Source: Methanosarcina sp. (GTDB taxonomy: Archaea; Halobacteriota; Methanosarcinia; Methanosarcinales; Methanosarcinaceae). Taken from it: a stretch of DNA of 11,425 nucleotides. Below are positions 1 to 6,688 of the stretch, one piece after another. Under the pieces are notes generated by a model. The model was not told the DNA's origin, searched no databases, and saw nothing but the letters and a program-made list of their open reading frames with translations. Positions within the stretch are counted from its first letter, which is position 1; every line of letters starts with the position of its first letter. The stretch spans positions 1-11,425 of the forward strand of contig DUGS01000096.1 in assembly GCA_013331265.1 (NCBI GenBank), written 5' to 3'. The translations under genes and the position numbers were made by a program.

Positions 1-66
1 TTATAAGGCTACCTGAATAGTTACCTTTTTTCTTTTTATATTTTTAAGATAGTCCAATTGTGATTT

Positions 67-307
67 TCATTCTCCGTCATTATCAGAGTCGTCATCATAT
101 TCTTCAATTTCGTCCCTTTCTGAGTATACTGTTTCTTCTATTCTTCTTGCAGTTTCTCTTTTTTCTGCTTTCATGAACTCTCTTTCGGCTTCATCTGTCC
201 TTTTCGTTTCTTGCGTTTTTTGCAATATATTTTGCATAGGCAAACATGGCTATCAGAACTATAACTGAAGCCGGTAAAAAACGAGTATCATATTGAGCAT
301 TGGAGCA
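67..307 (-). pseudogene. Possible decayed gene: C-terminal membrane helix plus acidic tail, split by a frameshift
   Basis: Two overlapping minus-strand frames together look like the end of one membrane protein. The first frame is open from 307 down to a stop at 191-193. It encodes a hydrophobic stretch (LPASVIVLIAMFAYAKYI) followed by a basic segment, as in a membrane helix with a cytoplasmic stop-transfer end. The adjacent frame is open from 237 to a stop at 67-69 and encodes 56 residues rich in Glu, Lys and Arg, ending in a strongly acidic run (EEYDDDSDNDGE). Joining them by a frameshift around 193-235 gives helix, basic patch and charged tail. No convincing start codon or ribosome binding site precedes either piece, and a stop at 308-310 closes the first frame upstream. 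I do not recognise the family. The alternative is chance open reading in AT-rich DNA, or a small real gene at 67-237. Confidence 0.3.
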
Positions 308-336
308 TCAGCACCGAATGAGGTTCAGGATCAAAA

Positions 337-362
337 AATAAATACAGTTAATAAATACAGTT
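337..362. repeat. Perfect 13-bp tandem duplication
   Basis: The unit aataaatacagtt occurs twice head to tail at 337-349 and 350-362 with no mismatch. It lies in AT-rich non-coding DNA. It looks like replication slippage or a paired binding site. No function can be read from it. Confidence 0.8.
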
Positions 363-691
363 CTTCCTTTGATTTTTTAGATATTATATTAGTAATAATA
401 TACATAAATCATTAAAATATATTAGGGTTAAATTTTATGCTCAACGTTTACTGCTGCCGATTACATATCCCCATCAATATATATTGTTCAAAGTATATTT
501 AAATAAATAAGCTTATCTATTTGGAATTATATTGAACAGGCCGTTCAAAATTACATTAAATTCTACAATTGAGATAAAACATTTCATAATAAAGCTAATT
601 TATATCAGAATTTTGGAATAAGTTCCTATCCGGATTTAAATTCAGCAGCCCTAATTACCCAATTGTAGAAGTGGGTAGAGTTAAGAGATGA
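363..691. other. Gene-free AT-rich intergenic stretch
   Basis: I see no coding frame, RNA gene or long repeat here. The DNA is very AT-rich, with many TTTAAATA-like and TATATT-like runs that could each pass as an archaeal TATA box, so none can be singled out. A short inverted pair, GAAC and GTTC separated by five bases, lies near 533-545 and is too short to interpret. Confidence 0.6.
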
Positions 692-700
692 TTTTTAAAA
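692..700 (+). promoter_or_regulatory. Candidate TATA box for the PEF-CTERM gene
   Basis: TTTTTAAAA lies about 40 bases before the ATG at 738. Archaeal TATA boxes sit about 25 bases before transcription start, which would place the start near 720 and leave a short leader containing a weak GGGG ribosome-binding element near 725-728. Similar AT-rich runs occur throughout the upstream DNA, so this choice rests mainly on spacing. Confidence 0.35.
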
Positions 701-737
701 AACATTTTCGTAGTTTCTTTGTATGGGGCCTGAATGA

Positions 738-1373
738 ATGAAAACAGTATCTATTATTGGAGTACTGGTGTTTTTACTGCTTACGGTGAATTGTGCGGGT
801 GCAGCAACAACGTTCTCTATCAACAATACTAACATAGATATGCCCACAGGCGCGTCAGTAAAGATTGATGTGACATATGATGCAGCTGCTGGCACAATAA
901 CCTTTGTTGACAGGAGCACCGGGATTACCAATCCCCGGATTGCCTGGGTTGCTTATAATCTTAATGTTGATAAAGATCAGATCAAAGGCTATAAGAAAAC
1001 TTCAAGTCAGGGTAAGGAAGTAGAAAATGAGGTTCTAACTACCTGGGAGAAGAAAAATAACTTTGGTGCTAAAGGTAAATTTGGCGATCTTTCACGGGTC
1101 TATGCGGTGAAAAATCCAGGAAAGAACCAGTTCACTAAAGTGGTAGTAAAATTGAAAATCCCCCCAGGTTTTGATGGAACCATACCGGGTAATCCTGACT
1201 ACCAGGTCGGGGTACATTTTGTATGTGATCAATTCAGCTGTTTCGTTGCAGGACCTGCACCTGAAAAACCACCGATACCCGAAACATTAGTACCCGAATT
1301 CCCCTCAATAGCCCTTCCTATTGCAGTAATACTGGGTTTAACATTCATTATGAGCAACAGAAGGAAGAAATAA
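738..1373 (+). CDS. Secreted PEF-CTERM surface protein of unknown function
   Basis: This 211-residue protein starts with a Sec-type signal peptide (Lys-2, a hydrophobic core at about 4-17, and an AGA-like cleavage site near residue 22). Residues 25-175 have alternating polar and hydrophobic strands without long helices, suggesting an extracellular beta-sandwich. Two cysteines in the FVCDQFSC segment could form a disulfide. A proline-rich linker (about 172-184) leads to the C-terminus: PEF at 186-188, a hydrophobic helix, and a final RRKK. That layout is the PEF-CTERM archaeal sorting signal, thought to be processed by a dedicated archaeosortase that removes the tail and attaches the protein to membrane lipid. 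The start is fixed by an in-frame TGA at 735-737 immediately before the ATG. The gene stands alone and converges on the next gene with a 15-base gap. The sorting signal is clear. The role of the exported domain, perhaps adhesion or surface-layer association, is unknown. Confidence 0.88.
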   Translation: MKTVSIIGVLVFLLLTVNCAGAATTFSINNTNIDMPTGASVKIDVTYDAAAGTITFVDRSTGITNPRIAWVAYNLNVDKDQIKGYKKTSSQGKEVENEVLTTWEKKNNFGAKGKFGDLSRVYAVKNPGKNQFTKVVVKLKIPPGFDGTIPGNPDYQVGVHFVCDQFSCFVAGPAPEKPPIPETLVPEFPSIALPIAVILGLTFIMSNRRKK

Positions 1374-1388
1374 AAATTAAAAGAAAAG

Positions 1389-1760
1389 TTAAACGTAATA
1401 AGCTACGTAGAAGCGGTAAGCAACCTTAACCTCATCGATTTCTCCTGGATGAAGTTCAAAGCTTGACTGGCTGGTTTTGTAAACTTTTTCCCCGAAATCT
1501 TTGAAGGTGACCTCACATTTTATGTTTTCGGGAAGCTGGGTTTCAAAGCTTTTGCATTTCCCGCAGATTTCATGGATAAGAGTTTCTATTTCTGCAGGAC
1601 TGAATGTCTTTTTGTTTTCAGGCCTGTAATTTACCTCAACTGTCAGTTCTTCCTTACTGAGCAGGTCTGCCCAGAAGCCAGAAAGTTCCGTTCCTCCTAC
1701 CCTGTAGTCCTGAAGCTCAAAACTCCTAGTTATAGTATTCTTTATCTTGCCTTCATTCAT
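1389..1760 (-). CDS. Uncharacterised 123-residue cytoplasmic protein
   Basis: I do not recognise this family. The protein is soluble, with no signal peptide or membrane helix, and alternates predicted strands and helices. An N-terminal part ends around GFWADLLSKEE. A short helix contains a CxxC pair (Cys-66 and Cys-69), with a third cysteine at 82, and a C-terminal strand-rich part contains the PGEIDEVKVAYRF segment. Three cysteines could bind a metal or respond to redox state, but a fourth ligand is not evident. The ATG at 1760 has no purine-rich ribosome binding site upstream. Instead, a TATA box centred about 25 bases away suggests a leaderless mRNA, which supports this start. The gene is monocistronic and convergent with the PEF-CTERM gene, and its 3' end runs into minus-strand T-rich DNA (about 1371-1388) suited to archaeal termination. 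Acidic and basic residues are mixed as in ordinary archaeal proteins, so it is probably a real gene. Confidence 0.75.
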   Translation of the reverse strand: MNEGKIKNTITRSFELQDYRVGGTELSGFWADLLSKEELTVEVNYRPENKKTFSPAEIETLIHEICGKCKSFETQLPENIKCEVTFKDFGEKVYKTSQSSFELHPGEIDEVKVAYRFYVAYYV

Positions 1761-1780
1761 ATGTTTAGTTTAGAGAGTGA

Positions 1781-1790
1781 ATATATATAA
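1781..1790 (-). promoter_or_regulatory. TATA box of the 123-residue protein gene, probably leaderless
   Basis: On the minus strand TTATATATAT is centred about 25 bases upstream of the ATG at 1760. This is the distance expected between an archaeal TATA box and the transcription start, so transcription should begin at or beside the start codon. The bases between contain no Shine-Dalgarno-like GGAGG element. Confidence 0.6.
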
Positions 1791-1848
1791 ACTATCTCAA
1801 AAACAAAAGAAATGCTTGAGATAAACAAATCTAAAACCTGCCGCCCAC

Positions 1849-1870
1849 AGACTCATCATAGACTCATAAT
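1849..1870. repeat. 11-bp tandem repeat with one mismatch
   Basis: The unit agactcatcat at 1849-1859 is followed directly by agactcataat at 1860-1870. It lies in the 200-base gap between two minus-strand genes. No function is evident. Confidence 0.6.
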
Positions 1871-1966
1871 TCTTCACGGCTTTTTCGTATCTGAGATTCA
1901 TGAAGACGCTACCATGAGTGGAAATATTCAGTATCAATAGCAGGTCGTATGGCAGGTATGATGCAC

Positions 1967-1973
1967 AAAAAAA
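1967..1973 (-). terminator. T-tract downstream of the nitroreductase gene
   Basis: About 20 bases past the stop codon the minus strand has seven T in a row, preceded by further short T-runs. Oligo-T tracts in the non-template strand are the main intrinsic termination signal in archaea. No strong hairpin is associated. Confidence 0.45.
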
Positions 1974-1991
1974 TTAAAACCTTTTAAAATT

Positions 1992-2810
1992 TCACTGCCA
2001 CATAACCTCAAGAGGCTTCCTGCGAGGGATCCCATAAATTTTGTACTGCGGGTTGCCGAACATCATCGCATAAGCAGTTTTCCTTCCTGCGGGCAGGCTA
2101 AGTTCCTTTTGGAGAGGTTCATAGGACATGGCAGCCGCTGCAACAAAGCCAGCCCAGCAGGTACCTATACCGAATGCAGGCGCAGCGATATCGAAATGTG
2201 TGAGGGCTATAATGGCATCGATAGGCGCAACCGGGTTATCCTCTGGTATATGGGCAAAGAGCAGGTGAGGAGCGCCCCGGCAAATAATATCGTACTCCTG
2301 CTCCCACTCAGAAATGAGCATCGGAACAAACCCGCTCATTGGGTGGGAAGTATTCAGCAGACTCCTCATCCATTCAATAGTGAGCCCGGCAATCTTCCTG
2401 ACCTTCTCCGGGTCATGGACAACCAGCCACTGCACCGGCTGACCGTTGTTTCCAGACGCTGCGTAGCGGGCAATATCCAGGACTTCAAGGATTTTCTCCC
2501 TTGGGACGGGATCTCTGGTGAAATGCCGCACAGACCTGCGTTTCTTAAGGAAGAAAGCTATGTCCTCCTGAGAGATAGTACCTGCATCGGCAGGCAGGGG
2601 AACTTTCTCATCAGGGCGGAGGTTCAGTAAGAGTGCCTGGGACGGGCAGAAAGCTTCGCAGTGCCCGCAATAAAGACAGCGTGAAACGTTTAGTTCCTGC
2701 ACTTGAGGGTAATGAGCCTCATCAGCCGGACCGATAATACCGGAAGGGCATACTTTTACACAAATGCCGCACCCTGTACATCCATCCTGATCAATGATTA
2801 TGTGAGTCAT
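1992..2810 (-). CDS. Ferredoxin-nitroreductase fusion, FMN and 2[4Fe-4S] oxidoreductase
   Basis: This 272-residue protein joins two redox modules. Residues 1-60 form a bacterial-type ferredoxin domain with two CxxCxxCxxxCP clusters: Cys-11, 14, 17, 21 and Cys-45, 48, 51, 55. Residues of about 80-272 are a nitroreductase-family FMN domain, recognised by the KRRSVRHF phosphate-binding segment (89-96), the SGNNGQPVQW segment and a GIGTCWAGF segment. Such fusions are common in methanogens and other anaerobes; they are thought to pass electrons from the clusters to FMN and on to an unidentified substrate. No signal peptide or membrane helix is present, so it should act in the cytoplasm. The ATG at 2810 is supported by an AGGAG ribosome binding site at 2819-2823, eight bases away. 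The gene is monocistronic and divergent from the defence operon, with no evident functional tie. The fusion architecture is secure; the substrate cannot be read from the sequence. Confidence 0.93.
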   Translation of the reverse strand: MTHIIIDQDGCTGCGICVKVCPSGIIGPADEAHYPQVQELNVSRCLYCGHCEAFCPSQALLLNLRPDEKVPLPADAGTISQEDIAFFLKKRRSVRHFTRDPVPREKILEVLDIARYAASGNNGQPVQWLVVHDPEKVRKIAGLTIEWMRSLLNTSHPMSGFVPMLISEWEQEYDIICRGAPHLLFAHIPEDNPVAPIDAIIALTHFDIAAPAFGIGTCWAGFVAAAAMSYEPLQKELSLPAGRKTAYAMMFGNPQYKIYGIPRRKPLEVMWQ

Positions 2811-2823
2811 TATATCAACTCCT

Positions 2824-3218
2824 GTTAAGGACAGATATATTAAAGAGCCAGCATTTATTACTTTTCATTTTTTCTCAACATGTGAAGATAGATACTTCTT
2901 GATCACCACATTCCTTAACCGGATCTCGAGCAACTGAGGGGTAGAGAAACTTTGGCAACATCTCAACATATGTGTCGCAGCTTATCCCTTGTGGTGAAAA
3001 ACTATATTTTATAAAATCATATCGATACCCAAAAAATCAGTCCTTCACCCAAAAAACATCCCCTTTACCTTAAAAATAGCTGTTTTCATGGGATCTTATG
3101 GGCAAGCACATTATCTACTGCTGCTTACTATTTTGCAGAGATGAAGTATAGAGCAAATCATGTGCAATGAACCAGGAAGATCGAGGTGTAATATCAAAAT
3201 TAATTGGCGTTCGGCACA
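2824..3218. other. Divergent intergenic region between nitroreductase and defence operon
   Basis: No intact gene is visible here. TTTAATATA on the minus strand (about 2835-2843) may serve the nitroreductase gene, but the spacing to its ATG is short. A perfect 12-bp AT palindrome, attttataaaat, lies at 3006-3017, just before the 20-bp-period A-tract repeats. Around 3090-3170 one plus-strand frame reads about 25 sense codons without a start. I consider that too short to call a gene remnant. Confidence 0.6.
3027..3076. repeat. Three A-tract repeats with exact 20-bp period
   Basis: The 10-mer acccaaaaaa occurs perfectly at 3027-3036 and 3047-3056. A variant, accttaaaaa, lies at 3067-3076. The starts are 20 bases apart each time, close to two helical turns, so the A-tracts face nearly the same side of the helix and should bend the DNA. 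The array ends about 140 bases before the operon's TATA box. It could be an operator for a multimeric regulator or simply curved DNA. No regulator gene is present in the window. Confidence 0.6.
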
Positions 3219-3227
3219 TTTAAATAA
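3219..3227 (+). promoter_or_regulatory. Probable TATA box of the Wadjet-like operon
   Basis: TTTAAATAA lies about 45-50 bases before the GTG start of the first gene. Transcription would begin near 3246-3250, giving a leader of about 20-25 bases that contains the GGGGGTT ribosome binding element at 3256-3262. It is the best TATA match in the 100 bases before the operon and fits the usual archaeal spacing. Confidence 0.6.
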
Positions 3228-3270
3228 ATTTATTGAGTATGTGTAATATAATAGCGGGGGTTACATCACT

Positions 3271-4353
3271 GTGAAAAGATTTATTCTAAACATACTCAAA
3301 AACCATAAAAATAAGTGGATTAGACTGGATAGCCTGGTCGATCAGCTTAGTAAATCAAAATACCATATCTCCTCGGACGAACAACAATTATTTCTGTTTA
3401 GACAAGCAGTGATAGAGCTCGTATCCGAAAATATCTTGATTAAAGCAAAAAAACCCCAAGTTATTTCTTTTTACCAGCTTGACGAAAAATATCTCATTAA
3501 CCCGACCGCTTTTACTCCCGTGTCCCTGTTATCTGACAAACAGCTATACTTGGAGCTGACTACAGGACTATTTCACAAACTGGGCAAAAATTATTACCTG
3601 CAGCATGTGCAGAAATACAAAGAAGATCGCCCTTACATCCTCAGGATAAACGATCTCGTATCAAACGGGCCTGTAGAGACTCTCACTGCAAATGAAAGGG
3701 CATTCGAATTATTTGGCGACGAAAAAGCGTTGACATCTCCAAAACACGCTGCTTTTGACGGGAATGTAGTCCTGAAAAACCTCGAGCTAACTCTTGAGGA
3801 CATAGGAGCCGAGATCGTTTCTGAACCATTTGTATATACAAAGTCCGAAGGGTTTGATACACGAGATGTTACGTCAGTTCGCACTGTCCTGATTGTAGAA
3901 AATAAGGACACATACTGGACACTGAAAAATGCAGTTTTGCAATCCGATCTTGATTATATCGATATGGTCATATTCGGGAAAGGAAAAGCCATTCTCAGTA
4001 CGTTCAGATATATAGAAGAAGTCGGTGGACGGGTTAGTGACCGCTATTATTATTTTGGTGACCTGGATAGCGAAGGAATTGAAATATTCAACCTTTTCAG
4101 GAAAAAATATTCTGAATATGAAATCGTGCCAGCTGTAGCATATTACGAATACATGATCAACAAGGTCGGAGTGGAGAATGCAAAAGCTATTCGGACTCAC
4201 CAAAAAGTAAAGGATTGCAGCTCTTTCATAGGCTATTTTTCAGACCTCACTGGGCACAACATCAAAACAATCGTCGAAAATAACCTGTACATCCCGCAGG
4301 AAGCGATAAACAAGACTGACGTAATGGAGCTGAGGGTCATTGGATTACAATAA
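3271..4353 (+). CDS. jetD: JetD-like TOPRIM nuclease subunit of a Wadjet system
   Basis: This 360-residue protein matches JetD, the nuclease that cleaves plasmid DNA held by the Wadjet SMC complex. Residues 1-65 are helical with a winged-helix look (the RLDSLVDQLSKSKYHIS stretch). The middle, about 70-200, would be the linker and cap region. The C-terminal TOPRIM-type domain shows the motifs best: VLIVENKDTYW with catalytic Glu-210, a GKGKAIL loop near 236-242, YYYFGDLDSEG with metal-binding Asp-264 and Asp-266, and a terminal IPQEAI with Glu-344, resembling the conserved end of the JetD family. The GTG start follows GGGGGTT by about nine bases. It is the first gene of four and its end overlaps the next by 14 bases. 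Type I Wadjet places jetD last, so this order marks a different branch. Spo11/TopVIA-like proteins share the TOPRIM fold, but the SMC-type neighbours favour JetD. Confidence 0.88.
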   Translation: MKRFILNILKNHKNKWIRLDSLVDQLSKSKYHISSDEQQLFLFRQAVIELVSENILIKAKKPQVISFYQLDEKYLINPTAFTPVSLLSDKQLYLELTTGLFHKLGKNYYLQHVQKYKEDRPYILRINDLVSNGPVETLTANERAFELFGDEKALTSPKHAAFDGNVVLKNLELTLEDIGAEIVSEPFVYTKSEGFDTRDVTSVRTVLIVENKDTYWTLKNAVLQSDLDYIDMVIFGKGKAILSTFRYIEEVGGRVSDRYYYFGDLDSEGIEIFNLFRKKYSEYEIVPAVAYYEYMINKVGVENAKAIRTHQKVKDCSSFIGYFSDLTGHNIKTIVENNLYIPQEAINKTDVMELRVIGLQ

Positions 4354-5926
4354 GCGGTTTGTGGAATATGCCCAGCGAATGAATAATATGAAGTGTTATT
4401 TCCCGTTTTTTCACATTTATCTGAACCCTCACAATGATAAAACCTATGGCTGTGACATACCTTTTCTGGCTCTGGACACTCTCAGTTTTTTATTTGAAGA
4501 AGGAAAACTGAAAAACCGGACATTACCTCTATCCGAAATTGAAGTTCATTATACAGGTATACTAAAAGCCATGTATCCTGACCGATGTTTCAGTCCTCAG
4601 GAAATTCACGAAATTACTATGGCAATCACTCGAATACTGGAATCTCCAACCACATCTGGTAAGAGGTTCAATTTCAGTTATTCGAATTACGCTGTTCCAA
4701 AGGAAGAATCATTCTACCTGAGCCTCATTACATATGATCTCAAGACATCAGCATATGGTATATCGGACGCAGGCCTGGACCTGATGATTAATACCAAGGA
4801 GTTGTTTGAGGAAGCTAAAATCGAGATCAGCCTAATTTTGGTTCAATACCAGCTCAAAAACGGGTACTTCGACAACGCATTACAAACAGTCCGTGGACTC
4901 AGCGCAGCTGTTTACAGGTTAAAGGATGAAAAAAAGTCCGTGCTTGAACAGCTTATGTATACAGGTATTGATGCATTTGGAACATATAAAGAGTTTCGGG
5001 ATCGTGTGCAGGCACAACTGGACACGGAAAACACCCTGTTTTTAGACGTGAACGGACACATCTCTCAAATGATCCATGAGCTCGAAGACCGTCTGGAAAA
5101 CGATGATATCTCCGAGAAGTACGCTGACAGAGACCAGTACCAGATTTTGTTGGACATCAAAACCGAGTTTGAATCATGTTTTAATCTATACACGGGCCTG
5201 GTATCTGAGTATAATGGTTTGTTCAGAGAATTTGAGAATATAAGCAAGATCCGCCTGCAACGACTCGGGTCAAAACGGTTCATGTTCGAAGATACTATGA
5301 AAGAACATGTATGTGCTAACCTTCCGAATGAAGTGCATGTGAAGAAAGTTCATCCCCTGCTATTACCACACATCCAGAAAAGGTTCAACCCCTTGATAAT
5401 ATACGAACCTCAGCAGATAATCCGAAAAAAGGTCGAGTCAATAGCAAAAATTGAAAGAAAAATATGGACCGATGAACAGAGTCTCGATGACCAGATCGAT
5501 GAAAACCAGATGACACATTTTGTAGAATACTCTAAACTGTTGCTTGATCTGCTTGCAATGTCACAGACCACGGATCTAAAGATGTTTTTGAGTGAGGTTA
5601 TGTGCATAAAAGGGTTAACTGCGTTGCAAAACCCCAGCCTAATCCAGTTCTTGGTCGAACTCAATATTGCTGCAGAAAAGACTACTAATAACGATTCCGA
5701 ACTGCTTACCAACGATCCGTTCGTGACTCTGTTTGACTGTGATGAGATATGTAAAGCCGAAAGCAGAACCCTCAGGATGATCGAATGTTCAATCTCTGAA
5801 GCGCAGTCCTTTCTGGGAATACAGATTAGCAAATTAAAAGTCGTGTCCTTCCCAAAAGACAACATCACTATAGATGAAAATGATGGATCTTACATTACAA
5901 ACATGATGTTTTCAGTGGAGTGGTAA
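4340..5926 (+). CDS. jetA: JetA-like kleisin (MukF-like) subunit of a Wadjet system
   Basis: This 528-residue, mostly helical protein sits where the kleisin subunit belongs, between nuclease and MukE-like genes. The N-terminal 170 residues look like winged-helix domains (a LALDTLSFLFEEGKL helix pair, then strands ending in YGISDAGLDLMI). Residues 175-330 are long helices, including the segment QYQLKNGYFDNALQTVRGL, which resembles JetA-family proteins as I remember them, and charged coiled-coil-like stretches. The C-terminus (about 480-528) turns to strands and may bind the SMC head. In the complex JetA bridges the two JetC heads and recruits JetB. The likely start is TTG at 4340, overlapping jetD by 14 bases, with GGAG at 4326-4329 and GAGGG at 4332-4336 upstream. 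ATG at 4379 is the alternative but lacks a good binding site. Sequence recognition is moderate; size, fold class and operon position carry the call. Confidence 0.8.
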   Translation: MDYNKRFVEYAQRMNNMKCYFPFFHIYLNPHNDKTYGCDIPFLALDTLSFLFEEGKLKNRTLPLSEIEVHYTGILKAMYPDRCFSPQEIHEITMAITRILESPTTSGKRFNFSYSNYAVPKEESFYLSLITYDLKTSAYGISDAGLDLMINTKELFEEAKIEISLILVQYQLKNGYFDNALQTVRGLSAAVYRLKDEKKSVLEQLMYTGIDAFGTYKEFRDRVQAQLDTENTLFLDVNGHISQMIHELEDRLENDDISEKYADRDQYQILLDIKTEFESCFNLYTGLVSEYNGLFREFENISKIRLQRLGSKRFMFEDTMKEHVCANLPNEVHVKKVHPLLLPHIQKRFNPLIIYEPQQIIRKKVESIAKIERKIWTDEQSLDDQIDENQMTHFVEYSKLLLDLLAMSQTTDLKMFLSEVMCIKGLTALQNPSLIQFLVELNIAAEKTTNNDSELLTNDPFVTLFDCDEICKAESRTLRMIECSISEAQSFLGIQISKLKVVSFPKDNITIDENDGSYITNMMFSVEW

Positions 5927-5929
5927 TTA

Positions 5930-6688
5930 ATGACATTTGAAAAGAAATCGATGGAAATTGCCTTCGAAATGCTGACTGAAATTCTCAGGAAAAACGGGGA
6001 ATATTCACTTGATCTCTCAAAAAAGTCATGGTATCTGAACCCTGAACAGGAATCCGAGATTATGGAAGCGTTTGGGTTTATCATCAAACAAATGGGCCTG
6101 ATCATGTGTGAAAGGAATAAAGTCATTTATCTGAGCCCTGGTGTGGACAACCCCGTGTATGGGATGACACTGGAAGAGATAAAGACCCAGCTAAGCCCGA
6201 GTTTTACAAACCTGCACGTGTACACTGCGTTCTTCATTATACACGTAATTACTACTGAGTTCTATAAGGAATCCATGCCCGAGACACAGCGTGCATTTAT
6301 TCTTAAGTCTGATTTAATAAATGCAATCGACAATAAAGTTGATGCACTGTCGACACACACCGAACTTGATAAGCTCAGTGAAGAGCACAATTATAACTTC
6401 TCTGAAATAAGAGACCTGTGGAAAGAACTGCCTGTTGTCAAGCGCAGGGAAAATCGGGATGAGCTGATTGAAACAGGGAAAAGTTCCAGGTATGCACTCG
6501 TGAATACAACACTCAAATTCCTTGAGGCGCAGGACCTTGTCCACGTACAGGAAGATATGATCAGGTTGACTGAACGGTTCAAAGCAATTATCGATAATGC
6601 GTATCGCAATGAGCAGGTCCAGTATGGAATCGCACAGATGATTGAATCTCTAACATCCTCAGAGGCTGGTGAATATGCCAACAATTAA
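5930..6688 (+). CDS. jetB: JetB-like (MukE-like) winged-helix subunit of a Wadjet system
   Basis: This 252-residue protein has the size and position of JetB, the MukE/KITE-like dimer that binds the kleisin and DNA in SMC complexes. Its N-terminus begins with an amphipathic helix (IAFEMLTEILRKNGEYSL), followed by a helix ending in GLIMCERNKVIYLSPG, the helix-strand-wing pattern of a winged helix. A second winged-helix unit probably covers about 170-232, with SSRYALVNTTLKFLEAQDLV then VQEDMIRLTERFKAII. The start is ATG at 5930, with GGAG at 5917-5920 nine bases upstream and three bases after the jetA stop, which implies translational coupling. No enzyme motif, membrane segment or metal site is visible. 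The family call is inferred from architecture and its place between the kleisin and SMC genes; MukE-type proteins are too divergent to recognise by motif alone. Confidence 0.78.
   Translation: MTFEKKSMEIAFEMLTEILRKNGEYSLDLSKKSWYLNPEQESEIMEAFGFIIKQMGLIMCERNKVIYLSPGVDNPVYGMTLEEIKTQLSPSFTNLHVYTAFFIIHVITTEFYKESMPETQRAFILKSDLINAIDNKVDALSTHTELDKLSEEHNYNFSEIRDLWKELPVVKRRENRDELIETGKSSRYALVNTTLKFLEAQDLVHVQEDMIRLTERFKAIIDNAYRNEQVQYGIAQMIESLTSSEAGEYANN

Noticed and set aside
738..800. Possible lipoprotein signal at TVNC in the PEF-CTERM protein
   Set aside because: Asn at the position before Cys does not fit a lipobox, and the C-terminal sorting signal already explains anchoring.
2109..2630. 173-codon plus-strand frame opposite the nitroreductase gene
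   Set aside because: It is the shadow of a gene with unmistakable ferredoxin and nitroreductase motifs.
3027..3076. CRISPR array
   Set aside because: The repeats are only 10 bp with 10-bp spacing, there are just three, and no cas gene is present.
3090..3170. Short open stretch (about 25 codons) that could be a gene remnant
   Set aside because: It has no start codon or ribosome site, matches no family I recognise, and is within chance expectation.
3271..4353. Topoisomerase VI A or Spo11 homologue
   Set aside because: It shares the TOPRIM fold, but no TopVI B partner is present, no convincing catalytic-tyrosine motif was seen, and the three SMC-complex genes fit JetD better.
5410..5868. 152-codon minus-strand frame inside jetA
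   Set aside because: It is Ser/Ile-rich antisense translation within a real gene, with no domain visible.
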